Shown here: piece after piece, positions 36,701 to 45,091 of the stretch
How positions within the stretch are numbered: the stretch's first letter is position 1
How the letters are laid out: every line of letters begins with the position of its first letter
Origin: Corynebacterium macginleyi
GTDB lineage: Bacteria > Actinomycetota > Actinomycetes > Mycobacteriales > Mycobacteriaceae
Assembly (NCBI RefSeq): GCF_003688935.1
Contig: NZ_REGE01000003.1
Span: 62,001-126,000 of the forward strand
Length of the DNA: 64,000 bases
Direction: 5' to 3'
Made by a program: the position numbers and the translations under genes
Notes under the pieces: generated by a model
The model's input: the letters and a program-made list of their open reading frames with translations, nothing else
What the model was told of the DNA's origin: nothing
Database searches by the model: none

Positions 36701-37441
36701 TTAGGAGCTCGTCAGGTCCGAACCCCCGGTGGAAGCGGAATCGCCCTCGCCCTCGACGACGGTGCCGCCGGGGGATTTCATCCATTCGCGGACGGCCTTT
36801 TCCACACTGCCTGTATCCTTGGCATCTTCAGCCAAGTCAGAGAGGTCTTTTTGCGTGATGAACTTGGTAAGGGAAGCAAAGGCATTTTCTTCTTCACGAT
36901 CGAAAAGCCCCTTCCGATAAAGCACCACGAAGTTTTCGGGCAGCTCCGGCTGCGCGTCTTCGCACCCATAGGCCCCGGAAGGTTCTACTGTGGCAAGATC
37001 CGTAGGTAACGCGGACATCAATGCGATGTGGGTACGAGCCAGGAAGTCTTCCCCACCTACCTGGCTGTCACTTACGGATTTTTTATACTCCCGCGAAATG
37101 TCGCGGGCCTCACTCGGGTTTAGGTAGTTGAGGAAATCGCCTGTACAGCCAACATAGAAGTTGCCCGCCGGAGTGAAGCTGCGGCCTTTGTCCCCGTGAG
37201 TCTGGTATAGGTCCTCTTTCACCACGGTGGCCTCACGACCTTCCCGCGCGAGGATCTGGCGGTAGATCTCGCCCAGTACCACTTGGTCGGTTTCATCTGA
37301 GTCGATCACGATGTCGACGGGTTCGCGGTCGCTTGACTCCGCGGAGGGCTCGATAACGACGTGATCAGTACACCCTGCCAACAACGTGGCACTGAGGACA
37401 GCTCCGACACTGGCAGAGATAGGACGGGCGAGGCTGCGCAT
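36701..37441 (-). CDS. Secreted lipoprotein resembling an OpuAC-type substrate-binding protein
   Basis: A 246-residue exported lipoprotein: signal peptide with lipobox LLAGC at residues 20-24, then an acidic linker. 'VDIVIDSDETDQVVLGEIYR' near 42-61 resembles the first strand and helix of glycine-betaine-type binding proteins (OpuAC fold). Two cysteines (YVGCTGD, YGCEDA) could pair. No permease or ATPase gene is adjacent, so it may not work in transport. The C-terminal tail is Gly/Ser-rich. It probably sits on the outer face of the cytoplasmic membrane. Confidence 0.7.
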   Translation of the reverse strand: MRSLARPISASVGAVLSATLLAGCTDHVVIEPSAESSDREPVDIVIDSDETDQVVLGEIYRQILAREGREATVVKEDLYQTHGDKGRSFTPAGNFYVGCTGDFLNYLNPSEARDISREYKKSVSDSQVGGEDFLARTHIALMSALPTDLATVEPSGAYGCEDAQPELPENFVVLYRKGLFDREEENAFASLTKFITQKDLSDLAEDAKDTGSVEKAVREWMKSPGGTVVEGEGDSASTGGSDLTSS

Positions 37442-37541
37442 GGTTGTAGACGTTCTCCTTTACTAAAGCAACGACGTTGAATGAGTCTACCGTGGCAGCA
37501 TGTTTACCTCAGGTTGCGCCGTGACTAAGATAGGAGAAGTT

Positions 37542-38672
37542 ATGTCTAGCTCCATCACTGAATCAGCCGTACGCGAGGCATTATCCCACGTCCAAGATCC
37601 AGAAATCGGCCGCCCCATCACCGAACTCAATATGGTGAAATCGGTCGATATCGAAGGAAACGACGTCACCGTTGGCATTTATTTGACCATCGCGGGCTGC
37701 CCCATGAAGTCCACCATTGAGACCAATACCCGCGCCGCAGTCGAGGATATCGAGGGCGTTGGTAAGGTCACCGTGACCATGGACGCGATGAGCGATGAAC
37801 AGCGCCGCGAGCTGAAGCAAAAGCTGCGCGGCGGCCAGGCCGAGCCCGAGATTCCTTTTGCCAAGCCCGATTCGACTACGCGCGTATTCGCAGTAGCCTC
37901 GGGTAAGGGTGGTGTCGGAAAGTCCTCGATGACCGTCAACCTCGCCGCCGCGCTGGTGGATAAGGGCTTGAAGGTAGGCGTTGTCGATGCCGATATTTAC
38001 GGCCACTCCGTGCCCAGCTTGCTCGGCTCAGCCGACGGCCCAACTATGCTTGATGATGAAATGCTGCTGCCGCCTATCTCCCACGGCATTAAGCACATCT
38101 CGATTGGGCAGTTTGTAAAGGGTAACGCGCCCATCGTCTGGCGCGGGCCCATGCTACACCGCGCGCTGCAGCAGTTCCTGGCGGATGTCTTCTGGGGCGA
38201 TCTCGATGTCCTGTTGCTTGATCTACCTCCGGGCACCGGCGATGTGGCGCTGTCCGTCGCGCAGCTCATCCCGAATGCGGAGTTGCTCATTGTCACCACG
38301 CCGCAGGCTGCCGCAGCGGAGGTGGCCGAACGTGCCGGTTCGATTTCCCAGCAAACGCGCCAACGCGTAGCCGGCGTAATTGAGAACATGAGCGCCATGG
38401 TCATGCCGGATGGTTCCACCATGGATGTCTTTGGTGAGGGCGGCGGCCAGTTTGTCGCAGACCGCCTCGGCGTCATTTTGGGCCACAAAGTGCCACTGCT
38501 AGCCTCCGTGCCCCTAGATCCAGCCTTGAACTCGAATAGCGATGCAGGCACGCCCATCGTGCTTGAATCCCCCGACTCCCCTGCCGCCAAGGAAATCAGG
38601 GCGGTTGCTGATAAGCTCGCCATTCGCTCCGATTCCCTCGTGGGCAAAAGCCTCAACTTGGGCGTGAACTAA
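37542..38672 (+). CDS. mrp: Mrp/NBP35-family P-loop ATPase with MIP18 (DUF59) domain
   Basis: A 376-residue ATPase. An N-terminal MIP18/DUF59 domain (residues 1-90) is followed by the Mrp ATPase, with deviant Walker A 'ASGKGGVGKSS' near 116 and 'DLPPGTGDVALS' near 228. The family carries or inserts Fe-S clusters, but the CPxC pair that binds the bridging cluster in NBP35 is absent ('ENMSAMVMPDG' at that place), as is usual in Actinobacteria, so the exact role is open. ATG 37542 has an AGGAG site 6 nt upstream; the 14 upstream in-frame codons are rejected. It is convergent with tatB. Confidence 0.9.
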   Translation: MSSSITESAVREALSHVQDPEIGRPITELNMVKSVDIEGNDVTVGIYLTIAGCPMKSTIETNTRAAVEDIEGVGKVTVTMDAMSDEQRRELKQKLRGGQAEPEIPFAKPDSTTRVFAVASGKGGVGKSSMTVNLAAALVDKGLKVGVVDADIYGHSVPSLLGSADGPTMLDDEMLLPPISHGIKHISIGQFVKGNAPIVWRGPMLHRALQQFLADVFWGDLDVLLLDLPPGTGDVALSVAQLIPNAELLIVTTPQAAAAEVAERAGSISQQTRQRVAGVIENMSAMVMPDGSTMDVFGEGGGQFVADRLGVILGHKVPLLASVPLDPALNSNSDAGTPIVLESPDSPAAKEIRAVADKLAIRSDSLVGKSLNLGVN

Positions 38673-38684
38673 TAGCGTGTTGTA

Positions 38685-39221
38685 TTAGGTAACATCGCTC
38701 CACGCAGAGCCGCCGGTGGAATTTTCCCCACTGAGCTGCAGTTTTTGTTGTTTTTGCGGTGGCTGGTTCGTGGTTTCGACGACTTTGGTCGTGTCGCCAT
38801 ATACCTCGGCATAGTTAAAGGTGGGCCGGGCAGAGCCTTCTTTGTCTGGCACGGATTTCACGCGTTGCTCGGGCTCCTTGGGCGCGGTGCTGGATTTGAT
38901 GTCTTCCGCCATCTTCTTGGGGTTGAAGTCATCCCAAGCGGAATCATCGCCATCAAAAAGTGCTTTTGTAATGGCGCCCTTAGGCCCCAGCCGCGTCCAC
39001 TGCGCCGCTTGATTGATCGGGCCGCGGATATCGTCGAATTCGGCAGAAAAGGAACCCATCTCGCCGTTAAGTTCCGCCTTCGCATTATTGATGGCCTTGC
39101 GGGCAGCATAGACCGCCGCGCGGACATCCTTTATGACCTCCGGCATGCGCTCCGGGCCGATGATGACGATGCCGAGTAGGACAATGACAATAATCTCGGG
39201 CCAGCCTATGGAAGAAAACAC
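38685..39221 (-). CDS. tatB: Sec-independent protein translocase subunit TatB
   Basis: A 178-residue TatB: one N-terminal transmembrane helix ('GWPEIIVIVLLGIVIIGPER' near 4-23) with the Gly-Pro hinge, an amphipathic helix ('MPEVIKDVRAAVYAARKAI') and a long charged cytoplasmic tail. TatB receives twin-arginine precursors together with TatC. GTG 39221 gives MFSSIGW, the usual start in corynebacteria, with GGAGGGG about 11 nt upstream; GTG 39233 would sit on the ribosome site. It follows cseE by 21 bp. Confidence 0.92.
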   Translation of the reverse strand: MFSSIGWPEIIVIVLLGIVIIGPERMPEVIKDVRAAVYAARKAINNAKAELNGEMGSFSAEFDDIRGPINQAAQWTRLGPKGAITKALFDGDDSAWDDFNPKKMAEDIKSSTAPKEPEQRVKSVPDKEGSARPTFNYAEVYGDTTKVVETTNQPPQKQQKLQLSGENSTGGSAWSDVT

Positions 39222-39242
39222 GGTTAGATTCACCCCCTCCGT

Positions 39243-39698
39243 TTAGCGCTGCCCGCGCTGATTGTGTTTGATCGCGCGTACCACCGTCTCGATTTTATCC
39301 AGAAAATCTTGCTCCGGTCGGTGCGCCGGAGTCGACGCATCGGGGCCTGGCGCCACGCCCTCCGTGGCCATTCCAGCGAGCTTGGCTAATAAAGATTGCG
39401 GGGCCTTTACCGCGGAATCATCACTGCAGTGCCGCACCCACTCGGAGGCATGACGTTGGTGATGCACATCAGCGCGGCACTCCGCACAATGGACAAGATG
39501 GATGCGCACCCGGTGCATGGCTTTGGGTTCCATCTCCCCGTCTACGAAGGCGACGACGGCTTCAGGACCGAGGTGGCCGATAGAATCGCTGCGCCGCGCC
39601 CGTGCCTTTGCCTTATCCCGTGCCTTCGCCTGGTCTGGGGTAAAGTCGCAGCGCTCACTGAGACTGGAGAAAGTGCGGCGCCGTCGTATTGAGTCCAT
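39243..39698 (-). CDS. cseE: Anti-sigma factor CseE (zinc-binding, SigE-specific)
   Basis: A 151-residue cytoplasmic anti-sigma factor. The zinc-binding ZAS motif H-x3-C-x2-C reads 'HLVHCAEC' near residue 75, preceded by 'LGPEAVVAFVDGEM'. The N-terminus is basic. It sequesters SigE and releases it under envelope stress. ATG 39698 has GAGGAG upstream. The gene order sigE-cseE-tatB with mrp nearby is conserved in corynebacteria and mycobacteria (sigE-rseA-htrA-tatB), which supports the name. Confidence 0.9.
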   Translation of the reverse strand: MDSIRRRRTFSSLSERCDFTPDQAKARDKAKARARRSDSIGHLGPEAVVAFVDGEMEPKAMHRVRIHLVHCAECRADVHHQRHASEWVRHCSDDSAVKAPQSLLAKLAGMATEGVAPGPDASTPAHRPEQDFLDKIETVVRAIKHNQRGQR

Positions 39699-39749
39699 CG
39701 ACACTCTCCTCACGTTCAAGCCACCGTTGGTTTACTCACGCTTAAGCCT

Positions 39750-39765
39750 CCTGCCGCGCGGCAGG
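39750..39765 (-). other. GC palindrome between sigE and cseE
   Basis: CCTGCCGCGCGGCAGG is a perfect 16-bp palindrome in the 82-bp gap between sigE and cseE. It would form a stable hairpin in the sigE-cseE mRNA. No U tract follows on the minus strand, so simple termination is unlikely; it may mark RNA processing or partial attenuation. Confidence 0.4.
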
Positions 39766-39780
39766 GGCGACGATTCGATT

Positions 39781-40410
39781 CTAGCGCGTGCGCAGCAATA
39801 TGCGCGCTTCCGCATTAGTTTGTGCCTCTTTCTCTAACGCCGTACGCAATTGAGAGCGGCCGCGGTGGATGCGCGAGCGCACCGTACCCATCTTCACGCC
39901 GAGAGTTTCAGCGATTTCGTCGTAGCTCATACCCTCGACATCACAAAGAACCACTGCAACACGGAAATCCAGTCCCAAGCTATCTAGTGCAGACTGCAGC
40001 ACGGGATCCAGATTAGACACGTTGTAGGCCTGCTCTGGGGTCATATCCGTGCCCGGAACACGCTCATAGTCCTCAGGTAAGGATTCCATGCGGATTTTGG
40101 AACGGTGGCGCACCATATCCAAAAAGAGGTTGGTGGTAATGCGGTGCAGCCAGCCGCCAAAGATACCCGGTTGGTATTTATCCAAGGAACGGAAAACACG
40201 CATGAAGGTCTCTTGGGTGAGATCCTCTGCATCCTGCTGGTCACCGGATAACCGGTAAGCCAAGCGGTACACGCCATCAGCGTGCTCTGCCACCAAGTCT
40301 GCCCACGAAGGCATTGTGGCTTCGCCCGCGTCGAACGCCGCGGTACCGGTCAACTCCACGTTCAGATCGGTGGAGGGAACGGACTCGCCATCGCGCTTCG
40401 TTTCTGTCAT
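39781..40410 (-). CDS. sigE: ECF RNA polymerase sigma factor SigE
   Basis: A 209-residue ECF sigma factor. Region 2 includes '[20 protein letters not shown]' near 50-69 and '[19 protein letters not shown]'. Region 4 has the HTH '[20 protein letters not shown]' near 165-184. It directs the surface/heat stress response; its anti-sigma CseE is encoded downstream. ATG 40410 starts the gene. A divergent O-methyltransferase gene shares its 150-bp upstream region, an arrangement also known for the mycobacterial sigE (Rv1221) and Rv1220c. Confidence 0.94.
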   Translation of the reverse strand: MTETKRDGESVPSTDLNVELTGTAAFDAGEATMPSWADLVAEHADGVYRLAYRLSGDQQDAEDLTQETFMRVFRSLDKYQPGIFGGWLHRITTNLFLDMVRHRSKIRMESLPEDYERVPGTDMTPEQAYNVSNLDPVLQSALDSLGLDFRVAVVLCDVEGMSYDEIAETLGVKMGTVRSRIHRGRSQLRTALEKEAQTNAEARILLRTR

Positions 40411-40561
40411 GGATGTTATTTTTCTACACTTAACCTAGAAACTCCAGCCACTGCACTAATAATATGCTGTGAGTCCGTCACACACTCCCCATAAACCACA
40501 ATTTCGCTGGCTGAGCGCGTTTTTCCCACCGCATAGCGCAACTTTACCTATTGTTCTATTT

Positions 40562-41209
40562 GTGACTACTACCGCATATGAAGCACTGCGCTCTTATATC
40601 GATTCCACCAGTGAGCCTTCGGCGGCTCTCCGCGGCGCCCGTGACCACGCCGAGGAATACGGCCTGCCCATCCCAGATGAACCCACCGGCCAGCTTCTCA
40701 CCACGCTGACGGCGGCCTCCTCCAGCGGAATAAACCGTCCCCAGGCCGTGGCGATTACCCCCGCTGCCTCCGTCGTGGGCCTCTACCTGTTTGCGGGCAT
40801 GCCAGACGCTGGCGTCCTAACCTGCATCGACCCGGAAGCCGAGCACCAGCGCAGCGCCAAGGCCGCCTTCCACGAGGCCGGTTACGCCTCCAGCCGCGGC
40901 CGCTTTCTGCCTTCGCGCCCCCTCGACGTGCTCGGGCGCCTCGCCACCGAGGCTTACCAAATCATTTACGCGGACGTTGCCGCCCTCGATCTCCCCGCCC
41001 TAATTAAGGCAGCATGGCCGCTGCTGCAGCAGCACGGCACGCTGGTACTTGCCAACGCGCTTCTTGACGGCACCGTTGCCGATACCTCCCGCACCGATCG
41101 CGATACCGCCGCCGCGCGCGAAGCCGATGAATACCTCCGCGAGCTCGAAGGTGCCACCGTGACACGGCTCCCGCTAGGTTCGGGGCTGACATTGGTGACG
41201 AAGCTTTAA
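40562..41209 (+). CDS. O-methyltransferase (Rv1220c-like)
   Basis: A 215-residue class I SAM-dependent O-methyltransferase of the catechol/caffeoyl-CoA type. The SAM site follows the pattern 'GLYLFAGMPDAGVLTCIDPE' near 70-90, and 'YQIIYADVAALDLPALIKAAW' gives the later metal-side acidic residues. The start is GTG 40562, with TATTGT (40549-40554) 7 nt upstream, so the transcript is probably leaderless; the 31 upstream codons are rejected. Orthologues stand divergent to sigE in mycobacteria. The substrate is not known. Confidence 0.85.
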   Translation: MTTTAYEALRSYIDSTSEPSAALRGARDHAEEYGLPIPDEPTGQLLTTLTAASSSGINRPQAVAITPAASVVGLYLFAGMPDAGVLTCIDPEAEHQRSAKAAFHEAGYASSRGRFLPSRPLDVLGRLATEAYQIIYADVAALDLPALIKAAWPLLQQHGTLVLANALLDGTVADTSRTDRDTAAAREADEYLRELEGATVTRLPLGSGLTLVTKL

Positions 41210-41412
41210 GAGAGACATCGGCAAGCGCGGACGCTGCGCGCGATTAAAGTTATCCGTATTCTGGGTGTACGTGACAGCCGGACACTGCCCAAAAGCCCCT
41301 GCCCATGAGCGGCGGCACAACCACCGCGTTGCAGGTCAACGATTTTCCTCCCGGCGTGGCTACCGCCACAATCCAAGCCCCTAACCCACACCTGATTCAA
41401 GAGAGGAATGCC

Positions 41413-42855
41413 GTGACGACTCACCGCCCCGAACTCCACTTCACACCCGATGCTGGCATCCTAGATGCACCCGCCGGCGTCCTTCGCGATGGCGATACGT
41501 GGCATATGTTCCACCAATATCGCCCCACGCCCGATGCTCCGGCACGTTGGGGACATACGTACTCGGAGGAAGCGCCGTTTAACTGGCTGGACTGCGATGA
41601 TGTCCTTGCTCCGGCTGGCGGAGAGCTGGCCCTCCGCGCCGGGTCGGTGGCCCAGAGTGGGGACGCTATCAACCTTTATTTCACCTCCGTGACCGCAACC
41701 GGCACCTCTGTTGTCCTTGCGCGCTATTCCGGCATCGACGATATCTGCGAGGTTTCCGATGACTCCTTGGCCCTCGACCCCAAGGTCGTGCGCTTTGGCG
41801 AGGTGGCCGGCAACACCACCGACCACACCCGTTTCCGCTCGCCTTCCGTCGTACCTGATTGGGCCACCGATGACCGCGAAGACGGCCACGAAGGTTGGCT
41901 CATGCTGGCGCTTTCCGGGCGCACCGACACCCCACAGCCAGTCATCCTAAAAAGCCACGATGGCGTCTCATGGTCCTTGCGCGGCGGCCTTACCTTCGAG
42001 GGTGATCCCGGCTTCCTCGACGGCGAGGTTCCCACCGACTCCCCGATTCCTCCGGTTGTTTCCCCACGCATCGTGCGCCTGCGCGATGAAATCGACGAAG
42101 AAATCTACGACGTCCTCTTTGTCACCCTCGAGCGCGACGGCCGCGATGTCTCCGGCTACCTCGTGGGCCAGCTGGAAGATACCACCTTCACGGTAGTCTC
42201 CGGTTTCCGCCGCGTGGACTTCGGCCACGATTTCTCCCGCCCGCGCAATACAAACGTGACGGTAGGCACGATTCCGAAAGAACAGCGCTACGAGCGCGCC
42301 GTCATCCTCGGCCTGCTCAACGGCAATGGCCGCGGCGACGACGCCACTCAGCACGCCTCCTGGGACACCGAAGGCTGGGCAAATGCGCTCTCCCTGCCAC
42401 GTCAGGTCACGCTCGAAGGCGGCGTATTGTACCAAGCACCAGCCATCGGCCTGCCCGAGGCAGTCCAGCTTTCGGATTACGCACGCTCCTGGACCGGCGT
42501 CCTGGAGGTTCCCACCGGCTCCAGCGTCACCATCACCCTGCGCGATGGCAACGGCGACCCCGCCGCCACCATCTGCCACTCCGGCGAGAAAATCAGCCTC
42601 GATCGTTCCATGAATAAGGCCTTCGACAACTACTTTGCCGATTCGGCTCCCGCCACCGCCACGCTTGCCGATGGCGACTCCGATACCCTCACCATCATCC
42701 AAGACGGCTCCACCGTAGAGGTCTTCGTCGACGGCGGGCTCATCGCCATGGCATCCCGCGTCTATTTCGACGGCGGCTGTTCCGGCATGGATGTCAAGAC
42801 CACCGGTGCAGCGGTCCTCGAACAAGACTGGCAGCGCTCCGGCTCCAAGCTCTAA
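41413..42855 (+). CDS. GH32-fold protein with apparently lost catalytic residues
   Basis: A 480-residue protein with the GH32 (levanase/invertase) layout: five-bladed propeller, then a C-terminal beta-sandwich ending with 'STVEVFVDGGLIAMASR'. Aligned by eye, WMNDPNG reads ILDAPAG (nucleophile Asp to Ala), RDP reads RSP (Asp to Ser) and the EC acid/base motif reads VS (Glu to Val). 'MFHQYRP' and 'WGHTYS' are kept. It lacks a signal peptide. It is therefore likely a carbohydrate-binding pseudoenzyme or an enzyme of altered chemistry. GTG 41413 has AGAGGA 7 nt upstream and gives THRPELHFTP, the normal GH32 opening. Confidence 0.75.
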   Translation: MTTHRPELHFTPDAGILDAPAGVLRDGDTWHMFHQYRPTPDAPARWGHTYSEEAPFNWLDCDDVLAPAGGELALRAGSVAQSGDAINLYFTSVTATGTSVVLARYSGIDDICEVSDDSLALDPKVVRFGEVAGNTTDHTRFRSPSVVPDWATDDREDGHEGWLMLALSGRTDTPQPVILKSHDGVSWSLRGGLTFEGDPGFLDGEVPTDSPIPPVVSPRIVRLRDEIDEEIYDVLFVTLERDGRDVSGYLVGQLEDTTFTVVSGFRRVDFGHDFSRPRNTNVTVGTIPKEQRYERAVILGLLNGNGRGDDATQHASWDTEGWANALSLPRQVTLEGGVLYQAPAIGLPEAVQLSDYARSWTGVLEVPTGSSVTITLRDGNGDPAATICHSGEKISLDRSMNKAFDNYFADSAPATATLADGDSDTLTIIQDGSTVEVFVDGGLIAMASRVYFDGGCSGMDVKTTGAAVLEQDWQRSGSKL

Positions 42856-42883
42856 TACGCCCCTGCCCTTCACTTACTACCTT

Positions 42884-42945
42884 CCCTTCGCGCTCACCGG
42901 AAAGGGAAAAGAACCGCCCCACACGCTGCTGGTGAGCGCGAAGGG
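42884..42945. repeat. REP-like repeat cluster B (single inverted pair)
   Basis: CCCTTCGCGCTCACC (42884-42898) and its perfect reverse complement GGTGAGCGCGAAGGG (42931-42945), separated by 32 nt, lie 28 bp after the GH32 gene and before the convergent methyltransferase gene. This is the cleanest copy of the element found in three other gaps of the window. Confidence 0.8.
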
Positions 42946-43003
42946 CGGTTCGCAAGAGATGGATCGATAAGGGACGGATGTGCAGTTAAACCTGCCGCAC
43001 CGA

Positions 43004-43870
43004 TTAGACAGCGCGAAGGCGGTCCAGCCGGGCGCGAGCGGTGACCGTCAGCGTGGGAGGCAGGGCCGCCATGCGCTCTGCCAGTTCATCGGCGCTGATG
43101 TGGCGGGCGGACGGGCTCATTCCTACCTGCGCGGCGATGTCCGCTTTATCCAGCTGGATGGGGAAAGAAATATCTACCGGGTCGGCCGCTTGCTCCAGGT
43201 AACCTTCCGCTTGCTTATACATGCGGTCAACCTTGCCCTCTTCCACACCGATAATACCGAGGGGATTGCGCAGTTCATCGAGGTGCCCAGCGCCCGGAGT
43301 CAGTACGATGACTTGACCACCGGGGGCAAGGACGCGTTGAAATTCTGACGGGTTGCGTGGGGCGAAGACAACAGAAATGGCGTCGATAGATTCATCGCGG
43401 ATGGGAAGTCGCTGCCAAACATCCGCAACCACTGCACCTACGCGCGGGTGACACTTGGCCAGATGCTTAGCCGCATGAGGGGAGATATCGAGGCCGACGC
43501 CGCGCGCGCCGTCAATAGAATCAAGTGTGTGGGCAAGATAGTAGCCGGTTCCGGCGCCAACTTCGAGAAGCGAGGCGGGCGTAGATGCAGACAGCGAGCC
43601 TGCATCGAGCGCATCTTGCACTGCGCCGGTCACAGACTCGACAAAGGGCGCGAAATGGCCGGTGGCTAAATACGCCTCGCGGGCGTTGACCATGTCCATG
43701 TCGTCGCCTTTGTGCTTCAGGCCAGCACCGGCCACTAAGGTCACATACCCTTGTTTGGCCACATCAAAGGAATGGCCAGACTCCGAAACAAGGCGGGAAA
43801 AATTATCAGCACCGGAAAGCACCGTGCCGTCATTCGGATCGGCCAGAATGTCGACGATATGAGAGAGCAT
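43004..43870 (-). CDS. SAM-dependent methyltransferase, RlmA-like
   Basis: A 288-residue methyltransferase. An N-terminal segment (residues 1-80) with 'SFDVAKQGYVTL' is typical of RlmA/TlrB 23S rRNA (guanine-N1) methyltransferases, though the zinc-binding Cys of that family are absent here. The SAM motif 'LLEVGAGTGYYLAHTLDS' is near 102 and 'FAPRNPSEFQRVLAPGG' near 170. It probably methylates 23S rRNA. It is the last gene of the seven-gene dapE operon, starting 9 bp after DUF3117. Confidence 0.82.
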   Translation of the reverse strand: MLSHIVDILADPNDGTVLSGADNFSRLVSESGHSFDVAKQGYVTLVAGAGLKHKGDDMDMVNAREAYLATGHFAPFVESVTGAVQDALDAGSLSASTPASLLEVGAGTGYYLAHTLDSIDGARGVGLDISPHAAKHLAKCHPRVGAVVADVWQRLPIRDESIDAISVVFAPRNPSEFQRVLAPGGQVIVLTPGAGHLDELRNPLGIIGVEEGKVDRMYKQAEGYLEQAADPVDISFPIQLDKADIAAQVGMSPSARHISADELAERMAALPPTLTVTARARLDRLRAV

Positions 43871-43879
43871 GTATACAGA

Positions 43880-44047
43880 CTAGCTAGAAACCTCGGTAAG
43901 TAAAGAACCGAGCTCCGCGGCCTCTTCCTTGCTCAGCTCGATGACGATGCGCCCTCCGCCGTCAGACGGGATGCGCATAACGATCTTGCGGGACTCCACA
44001 ACCGCTTCCATTTCTCCGCCGGTGGTACGTGGCTTCATTGCTGCCAT
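43880..44047 (-). CDS. DUF3117 small protein
   Basis: A 55-residue protein, MAAMKPRTTGGEMEAVVESR followed by 'KIVMRIPSDGGGRIVIELSK' and an acidic end. This matches the short DUF3117 family conserved in Actinobacteria (Rv1211 in M. tuberculosis). ATG 44047 has AAAGGAG upstream. Its function is unknown. Like the mycobacterial gene, it sits near gpgS and a DivIVA-like gene. Confidence 0.88.
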   Translation of the reverse strand: MAAMKPRTTGGEMEAVVESRKIVMRIPSDGGGRIVIELSKEEAAELGSLLTEVSS

Positions 44048-44059
44048 GGCAAGGCTCCT

Positions 44060-44365
44060 TTAACTATCTTCGTTTCTTTCCAGCCTAGTCTCTTTTTGTC
44101 CACTTTTCCGCGCGGCCGCGAGTTCTTGCTCCAGGTGCGCGAGCAGATCATCGACCTGGTCCTGGCGGTACCCACGCGGAACGACCTCGAAATGCACATC
44201 ATCAAAGCGACCCTGAGCTGCGGCGACGCGGTTATTTTCCAGGACCCTCTGTGGCTCGTCGGGTGGGTCCATTACGGTCCCGGGCCCAAAAATTGAACCC
44301 CACACCCACGTTCCGATCACTATGAACGCGATGAGCACCACGATAAGCACAATCCAGGACAGCAT
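44060..44365 (-). CDS. DivIVA-domain membrane protein
   Basis: A 101-residue protein: N-terminal transmembrane helix ('WIVLIVVLIAFIVIGTWVW' near 4-22), then a short DivIVA-type segment 'FEVVPRGYRQDQVDDLLAHL' and a charged coiled-coil end. It corresponds in order to Rv1209 between gpgS and DUF3117 in mycobacteria. It may help localise envelope synthesis; this is inference from the DivIVA motif. It starts 3 bp after gpgS. Confidence 0.82.
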   Translation of the reverse strand: MLSWIVLIVVLIAFIVIGTWVWGSIFGPGTVMDPPDEPQRVLENNRVAAAQGRFDDVHFEVVPRGYRQDQVDDLLAHLEQELAAARKSGQKETRLERNEDS

Positions 44366-44368
44366 GGA

Positions 44369-45091
44369 TTAAATCTTACCTAGCAGCGGCGGACGCTGAG
44401 CAATCGGCGCGCTTACCCCGGCGCGCGAGAGCAGCGTGCGCGCCACGATATCCGCCATTGGGGCGAGCTCTTTAAGCGGCCGGTTGCGGTGGACTCGGGT
44501 GCCTAGGTCTACTTCCGTCAGCCCGCCGCGCTTGCCGATGTCCACCAGCAGCCCCGCTTCCACCCCATAGCCCTCCACGAAGGGCACTGCTAGCGCGGCC
44601 GAACGGCGAACGGCGTATTCGCCGCCCAAGGGTTGATCGATGTGGGCTAGTTCTGGGAAGAATTGCCGGATGAGCGGCTTGGCGGTCAATTCAGTTACGC
44701 GCCCTCCGCCGCTGGGCTGACCATTGAGACTGCGGCGGTAGCGAGCTTTGACCATATTCACGCTGGGATCTTGCAGGGGCGCCGCAAATGCTGTGACCAT
44801 GCCGGGCGCTGCGGATTCTAGGTCGGCGTCGATAAAGACCACGATGTCCCCGCGCGCGGCAGCGACCCCGCGCCACAGTGACTCGCCTTTGCCGGGGCGC
44901 GGCGGCTCAGGCAGGATATCGCGCCAGTTGCGCACATCGGCCCCGGCGGCGCGGGCGATGGCGGCGGTGTCGTCGGTGGAGTCGGCATCGATGACGAGTA
45001 CTTCAAGGGGGTCATCGGCAAGGCAGGCGTGGATTACGCCGGCCACTGTAGATTCCTCGTTAAGCGCCGGAATGATGACGGAAACGCTCAT
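44369..45091 (-). CDS. gpgS: Glucosyl-3-phosphoglycerate synthase
   Basis: A 240-residue GT-A glycosyltransferase. The nucleotide-sugar site has 'SVIIPALNEESTVAGVI' at the start, 'PGKGESLWRGVAAARGD' near 70 and the DxD motif 'VVFIDADLES' near 92. GpgS makes glucosyl-3-phosphoglycerate, the first step towards glucosylglycerate and methylglucose lipopolysaccharide-type molecules. Its ATG overlaps the folP2 stop by 4 bp (translational coupling), as in mycobacteria (folP2-gpgS). At 240 residues it is shorter than the mycobacterial enzyme (about 320), lacking a C-terminal part. Confidence 0.88.
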   Translation of the reverse strand: MSVSVIIPALNEESTVAGVIHACLADDPLEVLVIDADSTDDTAAIARAAGADVRNWRDILPEPPRPGKGESLWRGVAAARGDIVVFIDADLESAAPGMVTAFAAPLQDPSVNMVKARYRRSLNGQPSGGGRVTELTAKPLIRQFFPELAHIDQPLGGEYAVRRSAALAVPFVEGYGVEAGLLVDIGKRGGLTEVDLGTRVHRNRPLKELAPMADIVARTLLSRAGVSAPIAQRPPLLGKI

